A stretch of DNA of 37,804 nucleotides from Synergistaceae bacterium (GCA_031269915.1 JAISYN010000044.1:1-37804); one strand, 5' to 3'; counted from the stretch's first letter, positions 15,501-23,477 are shown. Notes: generated from the sequence alone by a model not told the origin. Program-made: numbers and translations.

Positions 15501-16304
15501 TTACTTCGTGATATTCAATGATTTGTCGAGCTTTTTATCGAGTTCCCCGGAACGCATCTCGACGAGCAGGTCATAATCAGTCATGTCCATGCTTATCGGA
15601 GTGACCGACACATAACCGTCGTTCACCGCCGTTACGTCGGTCCCTTCGCAGCGTTCGTCGGATATTTCGCCCACTATCCAGTAGCTGTCGTTCCCGTGAG
15701 GATCTTTCATGCATTTTACCTTGTCGATATACTCGCGTTTTCCGCGTTGGGTGAGTTTGAAGCCTTTTATATCTTTGACGAGCACGTTTGGCACGTTAAT
15801 GTTGAGCAGCGCGCCGGCCGGCAGCGGATTTTTTTCGACGTGCTCCAGTACTGCCGTGGCGGCCAGAGCAGCGGTCATGTTATGTTTGAAACTGTCGCCT
15901 GGCCTGCTGCAGAGGGATACCGCTACCGACTGACGTTTCAGGATTACGCCTTCCATTGCCGCGCATACCGTGCCGGAGTAAGTCACGTCATCGCTCATAT
16001 TCGGCCCTTGATTGATGCCGGAAACGACGCAGTCCGCCGATGGGAACAACATACTCAACCCGACGGTTACGCAGTCGGTTGGAGTTCCGTCACAACAGTA
16101 GGCTGTAGCTCCGGCGGAAAACATTCCAGGATCGAGCGTTCGCACATGTATGGGGCGATCGACCGTTATAGCGTGTCCCATTCCGCTCCGCTCACGGTCG
16201 GGAGCGACGACGGCCGCAAGCCAGCCTTTGTCGGCCAGAATACGTGAGATAATCTGTATGCCTTGGGATATTACCCCATCATCATTGGTAAGCAATATTT
16301 TCAT
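15501..16304 (-). CDS. surE: 5'/3'-nucleotidase SurE
   Basis: This 267-residue cytoplasmic enzyme hydrolyses nucleoside 5'- or 3'-monophosphates using a divalent metal. The full SurE signature is present: ILLTNDDG at the N-terminus (metal-binding Asp8-Asp9), VVAPDRERSGMGHAIT, DGTPTDCV and SGINQGPNMSDDVTYSGTV, then AAMEG. The length is typical for the family. The ATG at 16304 follows GGAGGAG, and the upstream M50 protease stops only seven bases before it. It is the last gene of the hpf-uvrD-coaE-M50-surE series, and no clear intrinsic terminator follows. Confidence 0.97.
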   Translation of the reverse strand: MKILLTNDDGVISQGIQIISRILADKGWLAAVVAPDRERSGMGHAITVDRPIHVRTLDPGMFSAGATAYCCDGTPTDCVTVGLSMLFPSADCVVSGINQGPNMSDDVTYSGTVCAAMEGVILKRQSVAVSLCSRPGDSFKHNMTAALAATAVLEHVEKNPLPAGALLNINVPNVLVKDIKGFKLTQRGKREYIDKVKCMKDPHGNDSYWIVGEISDERCEGTDVTAVNDGYVSVTPISMDMTDYDLLVEMRSGELDKKLDKSLNITK

Positions 16305-16310
16305 TTAACA

Positions 16311-16979
16311 TCATACTCCTCCGACCAAACCGATTATTTTGAAAAGGAAAAACACCGCCATACCGAAAAACGGTTCCATTATCCTCCCCATGATCCCGCT
16401 CAAAGCGAGCGCCAGTATGATGATCATCCCGTATCTTTCGAGAAAGAAAAAAGCGCGCAGTCCCGAGGCGGGCACAAAGACCGACAATACCCTGGAACCG
16501 TCGAGCGGAGGGATCGGTATCAGGTTGAATATCCCCAGCCCCACATTTATCATCAGCATATTCATCATCACCATTTGAAACGGCGTCATTACCATTATTC
16601 TATTGCCTGCACTCAGAAGAACGCTGGGGAAAAATCTCGCCAGCAGACCATAAAATATCGCTATTACCAGCGCGCTCAGGAAATTGCCGGCCGCGCCCGC
16701 CAGGCTCACCAATACGATATCCCGCTTTGGGTTTTTGAAGTTCCGAGAGTTTATCTGCACGGGTTTCGCCCAACCGAAGCGGAAAAATATCAGCATCAGC
16801 GTTCCCACAGGATCGAGGTGAGCGAGAGGATTCAACGAAAGCCGCCCCTGCCTCGCCGCGGTGTAATCGCCAAGCTTGTACGCAGCCATTCCGTGACAGA
16901 ATTCATGAAAAGATAAGGCCCACAGCAGACCGGGAAGCCGAAGCAGCATCTCGACAATATCGGCGCTTCCATATCTCAA
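16311..16979 (-). CDS. site-2 protease family (M50) membrane metallopeptidase
   Basis: Longer frames run into the upstream gene, so I place the start at TTG 16979, nine bases after AAGGAG; ATG 16949 is an alternative without a good site. The product has about 222 residues and several membrane helices. The zinc motif HEFCHG lies in the first helix, followed by GRLSLNPLAHLDPVGT and, near the C-terminus, NLIPIPPLDGSRVL, which supplies the third ligand. This is the short YwhC/YdhO-like form of M50, without PDZ or CBS domains. Its substrate is unknown. It overlaps no neighbour and is spaced for coupled translation between coaE and surE. Confidence 0.9.
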   Translation of the reverse strand: MRYGSADIVEMLLRLPGLLWALSFHEFCHGMAAYKLGDYTAARQGRLSLNPLAHLDPVGTLMLIFFRFGWAKPVQINSRNFKNPKRDIVLVSLAGAAGNFLSALVIAIFYGLLARFFPSVLLSAGNRIMVMTPFQMVMMNMLMINVGLGIFNLIPIPPLDGSRVLSVFVPASGLRAFFFLERYGMIIILALALSGIMGRIMEPFFGMAVFFLFKIIGLVGGV

Positions 16980-17010
16980 AGCTCTGTCTCCTTTCCATCG
17001 CGGCAATTGT

Positions 17011-17898
17011 TCATTCGCAGTTTTCGACAACCCACTTGAGCGTCTGGAAATTCGAACGCATGACTTCGTTTGCGAACACGACGGGCACTTCGTAAGAATG
17101 GTTCTGCCTGACGCACTCCATGGCGTCACGCAGATTCCGCCCCGTGGTACAGCAACTGAGACGCCACTCGTGCGTGTCGTTTATCCTGCCTTTCCATCGA
17201 TACATGCTTTCCACCTCAGTTATGTTCGTTCCGGCGACAAGGCGCCTGTCCAGGAGAATGGAGGCTATGCGCCGGGATTCCGGGCGGTCTTTGCAAAAGA
17301 CGCTGAGTTCGTGTACAGTGGACATCTTAAGCATGAGTTCCCCAATCTCGCGCGCCCTCGTTTCCCACGCTTCCAGACTGCCTATATTGCACAGAACTAT
17401 GTCGGACATTGCTTGTTTTTTGGGCGAACCCATCAGAAAACGCTCGCGAATAGCGATTTCTTCTTCTCGCCAGCCTCTCGACGCGCTTCTTTCCATCCTC
17501 AGATCGTCTGTGGAAGTCACGCATACCACACAGTCCACCAGGTCGAACCATCCCGTTTCGTAAAGCAGCGGGCACTCGACTACTATCCATCCGCCGATGT
17601 TGCGCACATCTCTTGAGACCTCCACCATAGCGGGCGGATGAATGAGATTCGCGCTGAAACGATATTCTTCGAAATCTTTGTAGACTTTTTCGGCGATTTT
17701 TTTAAAAACGGGGACTCCGTTCTCGTACACGCCCGCCCCCCAACGGCGTTCGGCCGCTTCCCTTATTTCAGGACACGACCAGTATTTTTTCGCAAGAGTA
17801 TCGAGTTCAAAGACGTTTGCCCCCATTTCCCCCCATATCCTGGTCAAAGCGCTCTTACCAGCGCCAATTTCGCCTGTTACCGCCACGGAAAACATCAT
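17011..17898 (-). CDS. coaE: dephospho-CoA kinase fused to a CutA1-like domain
   Basis: The N-terminal part (about 1-190) is CoaE, which phosphorylates dephospho-CoA in the last step of coenzyme A synthesis. It shows the P-loop GEIGAGKSA (9-17), the substrate Asp in FELDTLAKKYW, ECPLLYETGWFDLVD and the lid region RMERSASRGWREEE, followed by MSDIVLCNIGS. The C-terminal hundred residues (about 194-295) match CutA1: HELSVFCKDRPESRRIASILLDRRLVAGTNI, SMYRWKGRINDTHEWRLSCCTT and NHSYEVPVVFAN. CutA1 is a small trimeric protein linked to divalent-metal tolerance and normally stands alone. I see no stop or frameshift between the domains. The start is ATG 17898, five bases after AGGAGG; GTG 17904 is possible. 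It overlaps the helicase 3' end by 44 bases. Confidence 0.92.
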   Translation of the reverse strand: MMFSVAVTGEIGAGKSALTRIWGEMGANVFELDTLAKKYWSCPEIREAAERRWGAGVYENGVPVFKKIAEKVYKDFEEYRFSANLIHPPAMVEVSRDVRNIGGWIVVECPLLYETGWFDLVDCVVCVTSTDDLRMERSASRGWREEEIAIRERFLMGSPKKQAMSDIVLCNIGSLEAWETRAREIGELMLKMSTVHELSVFCKDRPESRRIASILLDRRLVAGTNITEVESMYRWKGRINDTHEWRLSCCTTGRNLRDAMECVRQNHSYEVPVVFANEVMRSNFQTLKWVVENCE

Positions 17899-19834
17899 AA
17901 TCACCTCCTCTTGGCCTGTCGTCGATCGTTACAGTGTCCGGCAGCTCGCGCACAAACCGCGAAAATCGCGACATCATCTCCTTGCCGAAGAGCCTCCGCC
18001 TTATGGCCCCGGACATGAAAAGCCTCTCTCGCGCTCTCGTCATTCCGACATAACAGAGCCTTCGTTCCTCTTCAATGGAGTTGCCCGCATTCAGCGCTTT
18101 GGCGGACGGGAATATATCCTCCTCCATTCCCGCTATGAAAACGACGGGAAATTCAAGTCCCTTCGCGGCATGCAACGTCAGCAGGTTCACATGGGAACCG
18201 TAACCGTCGAAAGCATCCTGATCGGTATAAATAGCCACCTCGGACAAAGTTTCGGCGATACTGCCGGACGGCGCTATCGAAGCGATTTCCTGTACGTTCT
18301 CGATGCGATCTTCCCAATCGTCGGGAAACGCTTCCCTCAGATACAAGTCGTACCCGCAATTATATAATATATAATTTACCGCGCCCGCAAGGCTGTCTTC
18401 ACCGATTATACCGGACATCATACCGGAGAGTTCCGATACCCCGGACGAGGCGCGTCCTTTCAGCGGAGGATTTTTCCCCAATTCGCTCCACGCGTGCGGC
18501 GAATCTCCAACTTCCCGAAGGCGCGCCGCCAAATCGGCTACGGCCTTTTTCCCCAATCCCCTGGCAGGTATGTTCGCTACGCGTTCGAGCGAAGTTTCAT
18601 CCCTCGGGTTGACGGCGAGGCGCATCATCGCCAGCACGTCTTTTATCTCTTTGCGCTCGTAGAACGACGTGCCCCGGACTATCCTGTAAGGTATGCCCCG
18701 TTCCAGCAGAGACTGTTCGTAACCTCGCGACAGCGCGTTCATTCTGTAGAGTATGCAGATATCTTTGTAGTCGTAGCTTTTCGCGCCGGAACCCGAGACT
18801 AACCGCTCTATTTCGTCCGCGATAAATTCGGATTCGCCGATGTCGTTTTTGAATCTCGCCACCTTGACCGGCGCGCCGTCGCCCGAGGAGGTCCAGAGGT
18901 TTTTTTCGCGCCTCCCGGAGTTGTTCCTTATGACGTAATTGGCGGCGGTGAGTATGCTTCCGGTCGATCTGTAGTTCTGTTCGAGGATGAAAACGCGCGC
19001 GCCCGCGAAATCGCTCTCGAAATTCATTATCAGATTTATATCGGCGCCGCGCCAGCCATATATCGACTGATCGGGGTCGCCGACGGCCATGACTCGCCCC
19101 GAATGCCCTGAGAGTAATTTCAGCAGACGGTACTGCGGCGTGTTCACGTCCTGATACTCGTCGACCAAAATCCACTCCAGCCGGTTTTGCGTATCTTTCA
19201 ATATCGTTTCGCGGGTCGTCAGTATATGCAGAGGCAGGATCATCAGATCGTCGAAATCTATAGCTCCCTGAGATTTCAGGTTATCCCGGTATTTCCTGTA
19301 GACCCGCAGCGGTTCACCGTCCAGGTCAGGTTCGAGCGTGAGCGGATCGCAGCCGGCGTACGCCGCCGATATATCTTCCAGCAGCTCAACGTGAGTTTTG
19401 ATGTCCCCCCCGATTTCCCTGACGGTTTTTTTTGCCAAATTCCGGCAGTCCCCCCTATCGAACACAACAAAGTTCGGCGGAAAACCGAGGGCTTTCATCG
19501 ACTCCCTATTGTATTGAAGAAAACGCAATCCCCACGAGTGGAACGTCGAGACCGACATGCCGTGAAGATCGTCCCCCGCCATCCCCTTGACACGATCGAG
19601 CATTTCGCGGGCCGCCTTGTTGGTGAATGTCACGGCCAATATCTTCCACGGCGGCACATGCAGTTTCTCTACAAGATACGCTATTTTGGCCGCGAGCACT
19701 CTCGTCTTGCCACTGCCCGCTCCCGCCAGCACCAACTGATGGCCGTCACACCATCTGACGGCTTCCTCCTGAGCAGAGTTTAACTCGTAAGATCGCACGT
19801 TTTTTATTTTGCCGCCGGAACCTGTTCGAGTCAA
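17855..19834 (-). CDS. UvrD/PcrA-type superfamily 1 DNA helicase
   Basis: This 659-residue 3'-5' helicase carries the SF1A motifs in order: the Q motif LNSAQEEAV, Walker A LAGAGSGKTR, TFTNKAAREM, Walker B LVDEYQDVN, GDPDQSIYGWRGAD, EQNYRST, LTLHAAKGLEFPVVFIAG and CYVGMTRARERL. It is somewhat shorter than E. coli UvrD, with a short C-terminal tail in place of the usual extension, and is probably a repair and anti-recombination helicase of the PcrA group. The start is TTG 19834, overlapping the hpf stop as TTGA. A GTG at 19798 is an alternative that still keeps the Q motif. The gene is the second in a tightly packed operon. Confidence 0.95.
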   Translation of the reverse strand: MTRTGSGGKIKNVRSYELNSAQEEAVRWCDGHQLVLAGAGSGKTRVLAAKIAYLVEKLHVPPWKILAVTFTNKAAREMLDRVKGMAGDDLHGMSVSTFHSWGLRFLQYNRESMKALGFPPNFVVFDRGDCRNLAKKTVREIGGDIKTHVELLEDISAAYAGCDPLTLEPDLDGEPLRVYRKYRDNLKSQGAIDFDDLMILPLHILTTRETILKDTQNRLEWILVDEYQDVNTPQYRLLKLLSGHSGRVMAVGDPDQSIYGWRGADINLIMNFESDFAGARVFILEQNYRSTGSILTAANYVIRNNSGRREKNLWTSSGDGAPVKVARFKNDIGESEFIADEIERLVSGSGAKSYDYKDICILYRMNALSRGYEQSLLERGIPYRIVRGTSFYERKEIKDVLAMMRLAVNPRDETSLERVANIPARGLGKKAVADLAARLREVGDSPHAWSELGKNPPLKGRASSGVSELSGMMSGIIGEDSLAGAVNYILYNCGYDLYLREAFPDDWEDRIENVQEIASIAPSGSIAETLSEVAIYTDQDAFDGYGSHVNLLTLHAAKGLEFPVVFIAGMEEDIFPSAKALNAGNSIEEERRLCYVGMTRARERLFMSGAIRRRLFGKEMMSRFSRFVRELPDTVTIDDRPRGGDYDVFRGGNRRNWRW

Positions 19835-20385
19835 TCTTGCGGTTCCAGCAGACCGTAACCGCCGTCGTTGCGTCTGTACACCACGTTGAAATTGCCGCTG
19901 TCCCCATTGCGGAACAGGAAAAAACTGTGCCCCAGCAGATCCATCTGCCTGGTCGCCTCCGCGGGAAGCATCGTCGCCACCGGAAAACGTTTCACCTTCA
20001 CTATGTCCGTCGGACTCACGTCGTCGTTGTCCCTCTTGTCGCCGAAGATGTCGGACGGCAGGTCGAACGATATATCGATATCCCTGGTTTTCATATGCGT
20101 GCGATCTTTGAGATAATCCTTATGACGTTTCACCTGACGCTCTATATTTTTCAGCGCTTTGTCGAACGCCTTGCGCATGTCGGGCGAGTGATCCTCGCCC
20201 CGCATCACGAGACCGTTCGCCGAAGCCGTTATCTCGACGATATTCATGCCGCGTTTGAAGCTCAATACCACCTGTACATCCGAAATCTTATTGAAGAACT
20301 TCTCGATCTTGGACAGTTTTTCCTCCATGAAATCTTTCTGAGCGTCCGTTGTCTCAACGTTGCGGGTGAAGAAACGAACATCCAT
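19831..20385 (-). CDS. hpf: ribosome hibernation-promoting factor, long form
   Basis: This 184-residue protein has the two-domain long HPF architecture. The N-terminal S30AE/YfiA-like domain (about 1-100) includes FFTRNVETTDAQKDFMEEKLSKIEKFF and VEITASANG. A variable linker leads to a C-terminal dimerisation domain (about 125-184) with VKRFPVATMLPAEATRQMDLLGHSFFLFRN. Long HPF joins two 70S ribosomes into inactive 100S dimers in stationary phase or stress. The ATG at 20385 follows a strong GGAGGG. It heads the operon that continues with the helicase, CoaE-CutA, M50 and SurE. Confidence 0.97.
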   Translation of the reverse strand: MDVRFFTRNVETTDAQKDFMEEKLSKIEKFFNKISDVQVVLSFKRGMNIVEITASANGLVMRGEDHSPDMRKAFDKALKNIERQVKRHKDYLKDRTHMKTRDIDISFDLPSDIFGDKRDNDDVSPTDIVKVKRFPVATMLPAEATRQMDLLGHSFFLFRNGDSGNFNVVYRRNDGGYGLLEPQD

Positions 20386-20592
20386 GGCTATCCCTCCATT
20401 TTTTAGGCGCTCTGCCGCGATACCGCCTGTTTATACCGACTGATTTTAACATTTAGCGCGCGCTCCCGCAATGATGTGCCATTCGCAATTCTGATATCTT
20501 ACAGGCGCTCCCGTATATGGCGCCATTATATACAGGAAATTGTTGATATGGTAGACTAAGTTCACGAGTCTAGTTTATAGGGGGAATACGCT
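20386..20592. other. divergent intergenic region between hpf and the toxin-antitoxin pair
   Basis: About 200 bases hold the leaders of two divergent transcripts. Apart from the inverted repeat at 20552-20572, I found no strong promoter. A TATAAA on the minus strand near 20430 could serve hpf but lacks a good -35. Confidence 0.4.
20552..20572. promoter_or_regulatory. inverted repeat, candidate antitoxin operator
   Basis: TAGACT and AGTCTA form perfect 6-base arms separated by nine bases, ending 20 bases before the antitoxin ATG. The left arm could also act as a -10 (TAGACT) with TATACA at 20529-20534 as -35 and a 17-base spacer. Phd/YefM antitoxins usually repress their own promoter through such palindromes. 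Confidence 0.5.
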
Positions 20593-20835
20593 ATGCGCCA
20601 GGTCAACATACACGAGGCAAAAACACATCTTTCCGCTCTGATAGATAGCGCGGTGAAGGGAACGCCATTTATTATCGCCAAATCCGGTAAACCGATGGTG
20701 ACTGTTTTATCTTGCGCGGACGCGCAAAAACCGAAAAAGCGAATCGGCTTTTTAAAGGGCAAAATAACAGTCCCGGATGATTTTGACCGGATGGGCGGAT
20801 CGGAAATTGCCTTGTCTTTTCAGGACATGGAATGA
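20593..20835 (+). CDS. Phd/YefM-family antitoxin
   Basis: This 80-residue protein begins with the typical Phd/YefM segment VNIHEAKTHLSALIDSAVKG, followed by FIIAKSGKPMVTVLS, which together form the DNA-binding dimer fold. The C-terminal tail (about 50-80, KGKITVPDDFDRM) is the kind of flexible region that wraps the toxin. The gene overlaps the PIN-domain toxin by four bases (ATGA), so the two proteins are made together. A GGGGGA site lies about eight bases before the ATG. The inverted repeat just upstream probably mediates autorepression. Confidence 0.93.
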   Translation: MRQVNIHEAKTHLSALIDSAVKGTPFIIAKSGKPMVTVLSCADAQKPKKRIGFLKGKITVPDDFDRMGGSEIALSFQDME

Positions 20836-21218
20836 AGCTGCTAATCGACACGCATCTGCTATTATGGGCGGCAGCCGGTGAATTGCCAGCGGAGGCGGAA
20901 TGGTATATCGCCGACGAATGCAACCTGCTTTTGTTCAGTTCGGCGAGCATATGGGAGGTTGTCATCAAATGTGAACTCAAGCGATCAGATTTCAGCGCGG
21001 ACCCGTATGCTCTCTACAATGGCCTTCTTGAAAACGGCTATGAAGAGCTTCACGTTACCGCAAAACATTCTTTGTCCGTTCATTCTCTTCCGCCGATCCA
21101 CAGAGACCCGTTCGACAGGATATTGGTGGCACAAGCCATCTCGGAGGGAATTTCTCTGCTTACGTCGGATCATATTGCCGCGCAATACCCAGGCCCTGTT
21201 ATTTACGTAAAAAACTAG
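20832..21218 (+). CDS. PIN-domain ribonuclease toxin (VapC-like)
   Basis: This 128-residue PIN-domain protein keeps the conserved acidic residues of the nuclease site: Asp6 in LLIDTHLLLWA, Glu in SSASIWEVVIK, Asp in RDPFDRILVAQA and Asp in LLTSDHIA. PIN toxins cleave tRNA or other RNA when freed from the antitoxin. The DTHLLLW start and DPFDR motif are typical of the subgroup paired with Phd/YefM antitoxins, as here. The open frame and intact motifs suggest an active module. It lies between two housekeeping transcription units and is probably an accessory insertion. Confidence 0.94.
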   Translation: MKLLIDTHLLLWAAAGELPAEAEWYIADECNLLLFSSASIWEVVIKCELKRSDFSADPYALYNGLLENGYEELHVTAKHSLSVHSLPPIHRDPFDRILVAQAISEGISLLTSDHIAAQYPGPVIYVKN

Positions 21219-21245
21219 ACAGGTCGCAAGTTGTACAGAGCTTTG

Positions 21246-21329
21246 ATACGGCGGAGGATATCTTTTCGACAACGCGCGCTGACAGCGTGACTGATTTTCA
21301 AGCGCGCAAACCGCGTTGTGCCGCCGTAT
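21246..21329. repeat. large imperfect dyad between toxin gene and aminotransferase promoter
   Basis: ATACGGCGG (21246-21254) pairs with CCGCCGTAT (21321-21329), and CAACGCG (21270-21276) pairs with CGCGTTG (21312-21318). An inner GCGCGC pair (21274-21279, 21302-21307) competes with part of this, and a mini-hairpin CGCTGACAGCG lies in the loop. No T-run follows, so it is not a classical terminator. It ends immediately before the -35 of the next gene. Confidence 0.55.
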
Positions 21330-21330
21330 G

Positions 21331-21359
21331 TTGCCGGAGATTTGAAACTCGTCTATAAT
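21331..21359 (+). promoter_or_regulatory. sigma-70 promoter for the aminotransferase
   Basis: TTGCCG at 21331-21336 and a perfect TATAAT at 21354-21359 are separated by 17 bases. Transcription would start near 21366, which excludes the long upstream start of the aminotransferase frame at 21318 and supports a start near 21393-21402. Confidence 0.7.
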
Positions 21360-21401
21360 ACGGCGCGTCGGTTTCAACAATTGATCGGGGAGATGTTGCA
21401 A

Positions 21402-22571
21402 TTGGAACTTAAATTTTCGAAGCGGTCCCAAAAAATAAAACCGTCCGCGACGCTTGCCGTGGCGGCTCTCGCCAGGGACCTGAAAGCGTCGGGGCGTCCC
21501 GTTCTGTCGTTCTCGGCGGGCGAACCCGACTTTCCCTCGCCCAAGCCCGCCCTTGACGCGGCGAGAGAAGCCATGGACAGGAGCGAGACTCACTACACGG
21601 CGAACTCGGGCATTCCCGAGCTGAAACGCGCCGTGGCGGGATACTATAAAAAGCGTTTCGGCCTGGAATATTCTCCGAGGGAAATAATCATTTCAGGAGG
21701 CGCCAAGCAGATTCTTTACGAAGCGCTTCAAACGCTGGCCGATCCCGCTGATGAGGTGTTGCTCCCGGCTCCGGGATGGGTGAGCTACATTGAGCAGGTG
21801 CAAATGGCGGAGGGCGGCGTGAGCTTGATTGAAACGTCCGACACCGGCTTCGCGCCCGTCAGGGATAGAGTGGAGAGCGCGCTCTCCGACAAGACCGCGG
21901 GCATGATAATCAACACGCCGAACAACCCCACCGGAGCGGTGTACGGCGAGGATACCCTCAAAATGCTCGCGGACGTCGCGCGCGAACACGATCTCTGGAT
22001 AATCTTCGACGAAATTTACGAGCGTCTGGTCTACGGAAACGCCGCTCATAAAAACATACTTCAGATAGCGCCCGACATCCGCGACAGGGTACTGACGGTG
22101 AACGGAGTAAGCAAGGCCTACAGTATGACGGGATGGCGCATAGGCTACGCGCTCGGCCCGAAGGAAATCATATCGAAAATGGACGATATCCAGAGTCACC
22201 TCACCAGCAATCCGTCGTCCATATCGCAGTGGGCTTCTGTCGGCGCGATAGAACAGGCTGAGAGCGACATTGAGCTGCACAGAACCGAATTCGAACGCCG
22301 CAGGGATATCCTGTGCGGCTCGCTGTCCGGCGTGGGCGGAATACGCCTCACGCGCCCGGACGGGGCGTTTTACCTCTTTTTCGATGTGAGAGGGTCCAAA
22401 ATCCCCGACGATATGGAATTCTGCCGCCGCATACTCGAGGAAAAATATGTAGCGCTCGTTCCTGGGACGTCGTTCATGGCGCCCGGATTCATCCGCATGT
22501 CCTACGCGTGCTCGGAGCGGGAACTGCTGGAGGGCGCCTCGCGCATCAAAGAATTTATGCAATCCATCTGA
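21402..22571 (+). CDS. pyridoxal-phosphate aminotransferase, class I (aspartate aminotransferase-like)
   Basis: I start at TTG 21402, nine bases after GGGGAG, giving MELKFSKRSQKIKPSATLAV, the usual N-terminus of this family. ATG 21393 is an alternative. About 389 residues carry the fold-type I signature: LSFSAGEPDFPSP, HYTANSGIPELKRA, IISGGAKQ, INTPNNPTGAVY, IFDEIYERLVYG and NGVSKAYSMTGWRIGYA, with the Schiff-base Lys in SKAYSMTGWR, and a C-terminal Arg in FIRMSYA. This is the AspC/Ib group, probably acting on aspartate or aromatic amino acids. It has its own promoter and probably continues into the LUD gene 39 bases downstream. Confidence 0.93.
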   Translation: MELKFSKRSQKIKPSATLAVAALARDLKASGRPVLSFSAGEPDFPSPKPALDAAREAMDRSETHYTANSGIPELKRAVAGYYKKRFGLEYSPREIIISGGAKQILYEALQTLADPADEVLLPAPGWVSYIEQVQMAEGGVSLIETSDTGFAPVRDRVESALSDKTAGMIINTPNNPTGAVYGEDTLKMLADVAREHDLWIIFDEIYERLVYGNAAHKNILQIAPDIRDRVLTVNGVSKAYSMTGWRIGYALGPKEIISKMDDIQSHLTSNPSSISQWASVGAIEQAESDIELHRTEFERRRDILCGSLSGVGGIRLTRPDGAFYLFFDVRGSKIPDDMEFCRRILEEKYVALVPGTSFMAPGFIRMSYACSERELLEGASRIKEFMQSI

Positions 22572-22610
22572 ATCTCAATAAAAAAGTCGGCTATCTGGGA
22601 GGAGTTACCG

Positions 22611-23264
22611 ATGAATAAATTGACAGATCCACTGAAACAGGCCACCGAAGCGCTGGGCAAAAAGATTTGCGCGGCGCTCCTGTCCAACGGTTACAAGAGC
22701 GCTGTATACGTCCGCACCGCCGAAGAAGCCCGCGAGACGGCCTCAGACATGATCCCGGACGGAGTTTCGGTCGGCATACCGGGCACCGTCACGGTGAGGC
22801 AAATCGGCCTTATTGAGAAACTCGAAGCGAAAAATTGCCGGGTCATCCATCACTGGGACCCAGCGCTCACGCGCGAAACGCGCTCACCGCGTCTAGCCGC
22901 CGAAAACTCGTCCGACTGGTTCGTCACTAGCAGTAACGCCGTCACATTCGACGGCAGGATGGTGAACATCGACGGAACCGGCAACAGGGTTGCCGGCATG
23001 GCGTGGGGAACGGGCAAAATTTTGTTCGTCATCGGGATGAACAAGGCATCCCGCGACCTCGAAAGCGCCCTGAAAAGAGTCCGCGACATCGCCACTCCCC
23101 CGAACACCGTCAGGGTCGGAATGACCACGCCATGCGTAACGCTGGGATGCTGCGTCGACTGCAACGCGCCGGAGAGGTCGTGCCGTGCGGTGCTGATACT
23201 GGAGAGAGTCCCGTTCGGCAGGGAATCTCACGTCATTTTGGTGGGAGAATCACTGGGATATTGA
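22611..23264 (+). CDS. LUD domain protein (LutC/YkgG-like, DUF162)
   Basis: This 217-residue protein matches the stand-alone LUD family: GYKSAVYVRTAEEARETASDMIPDG, VGIPGTVTVRQIGLIEKLE, DWFVTSSNAVTFDGRMVNIDGTGNRVAGM and GKILFVIGMNKASRDLESALKRVRDIATPPNT. A Cys cluster follows, TPCVTLGCCVDC plus a further Cys. LUD proteins take part in lactate utilisation or related redox steps, but this Cys-rich subgroup is poorly characterised. The ATG lies 39 bases after the aminotransferase stop with GGAGGAG upstream, so the two are probably cotranscribed. The 46-base hairpin repeat starts five bases after the stop. Confidence 0.88.
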   Translation: MNKLTDPLKQATEALGKKICAALLSNGYKSAVYVRTAEEARETASDMIPDGVSVGIPGTVTVRQIGLIEKLEAKNCRVIHHWDPALTRETRSPRLAAENSSDWFVTSSNAVTFDGRMVNIDGTGNRVAGMAWGTGKILFVIGMNKASRDLESALKRVRDIATPPNTVRVGMTTPCVTLGCCVDCNAPERSCRAVLILERVPFGRESHVILVGESLGY

Positions 23265-23268
23265 CTGC

Positions 23269-23314
23269 CAGATCGTCCCGCGGTTTCGGACGCGGGTCCG
23301 TCTCGAAAAAACAG
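23269..23314 (+). repeat. 46-base hairpin repeat, copy 1
   Basis: This stretch aligns without gaps to 29208-29253 at 38 of 46 positions. It contains a 6-bp stem CCCGCG/CGCGGG and ends in A6 followed by CAG. It is degenerate compared with copy 2. It follows the LUD stop and may be a decayed terminator. Confidence 0.65.
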
Positions 23315-23367
23315 ATACGCAAAATATTTTTTTATGAGAAGACCAAAAACACATAACCCGTTCGCCC

Positions 23368-23411
23368 AAGGCATTTAAATACAGAACGTCTTCCGTTGTA
23401 TTCTATGCCTT
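23368..23411. promoter_or_regulatory. long dyad overlapping the promoter of the first dehydrogenase gene
   Basis: AAGGCAT, AATAC and AACG on the left pair with CGTT, GTATT and ATGCCTT on the right, around a TCTTC loop, with small internal loops between the blocks. The right arm covers the predicted -35. It may be an operator or a transcript-end hairpin; no T-run follows. Confidence 0.5.
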
Positions 23412-23424
23412 CAAATAATACAAT
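23396..23424 (+). promoter_or_regulatory. likely promoter of the amino-acid cluster
   Basis: TTGTAT (23396-23401) and TACAAT (23419-23424) are separated by 17 bases in an AT-rich stretch. They lie about 55 bases before the start of the dehydrogenase gene and overlap the dyad at 23368-23411. Confidence 0.5.
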
Positions 23425-23477
23425 TAAATAAATTTTCATAACATTCAATCAGGAATCATTAATAGGAGGCTCACGTG

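Noticed and set aside
21318-21401. Upstream extension of the aminotransferase frame
   Set aside because: The TTGCCG/TATAAT promoter lies within it, and the family N-terminus begins at about 21402.
21693-22562. 289-codon minus-strand frame opposite the aminotransferase
   Set aside because: It is a shadow of a strongly conserved plus-strand gene; its translation has no recognisable motif.
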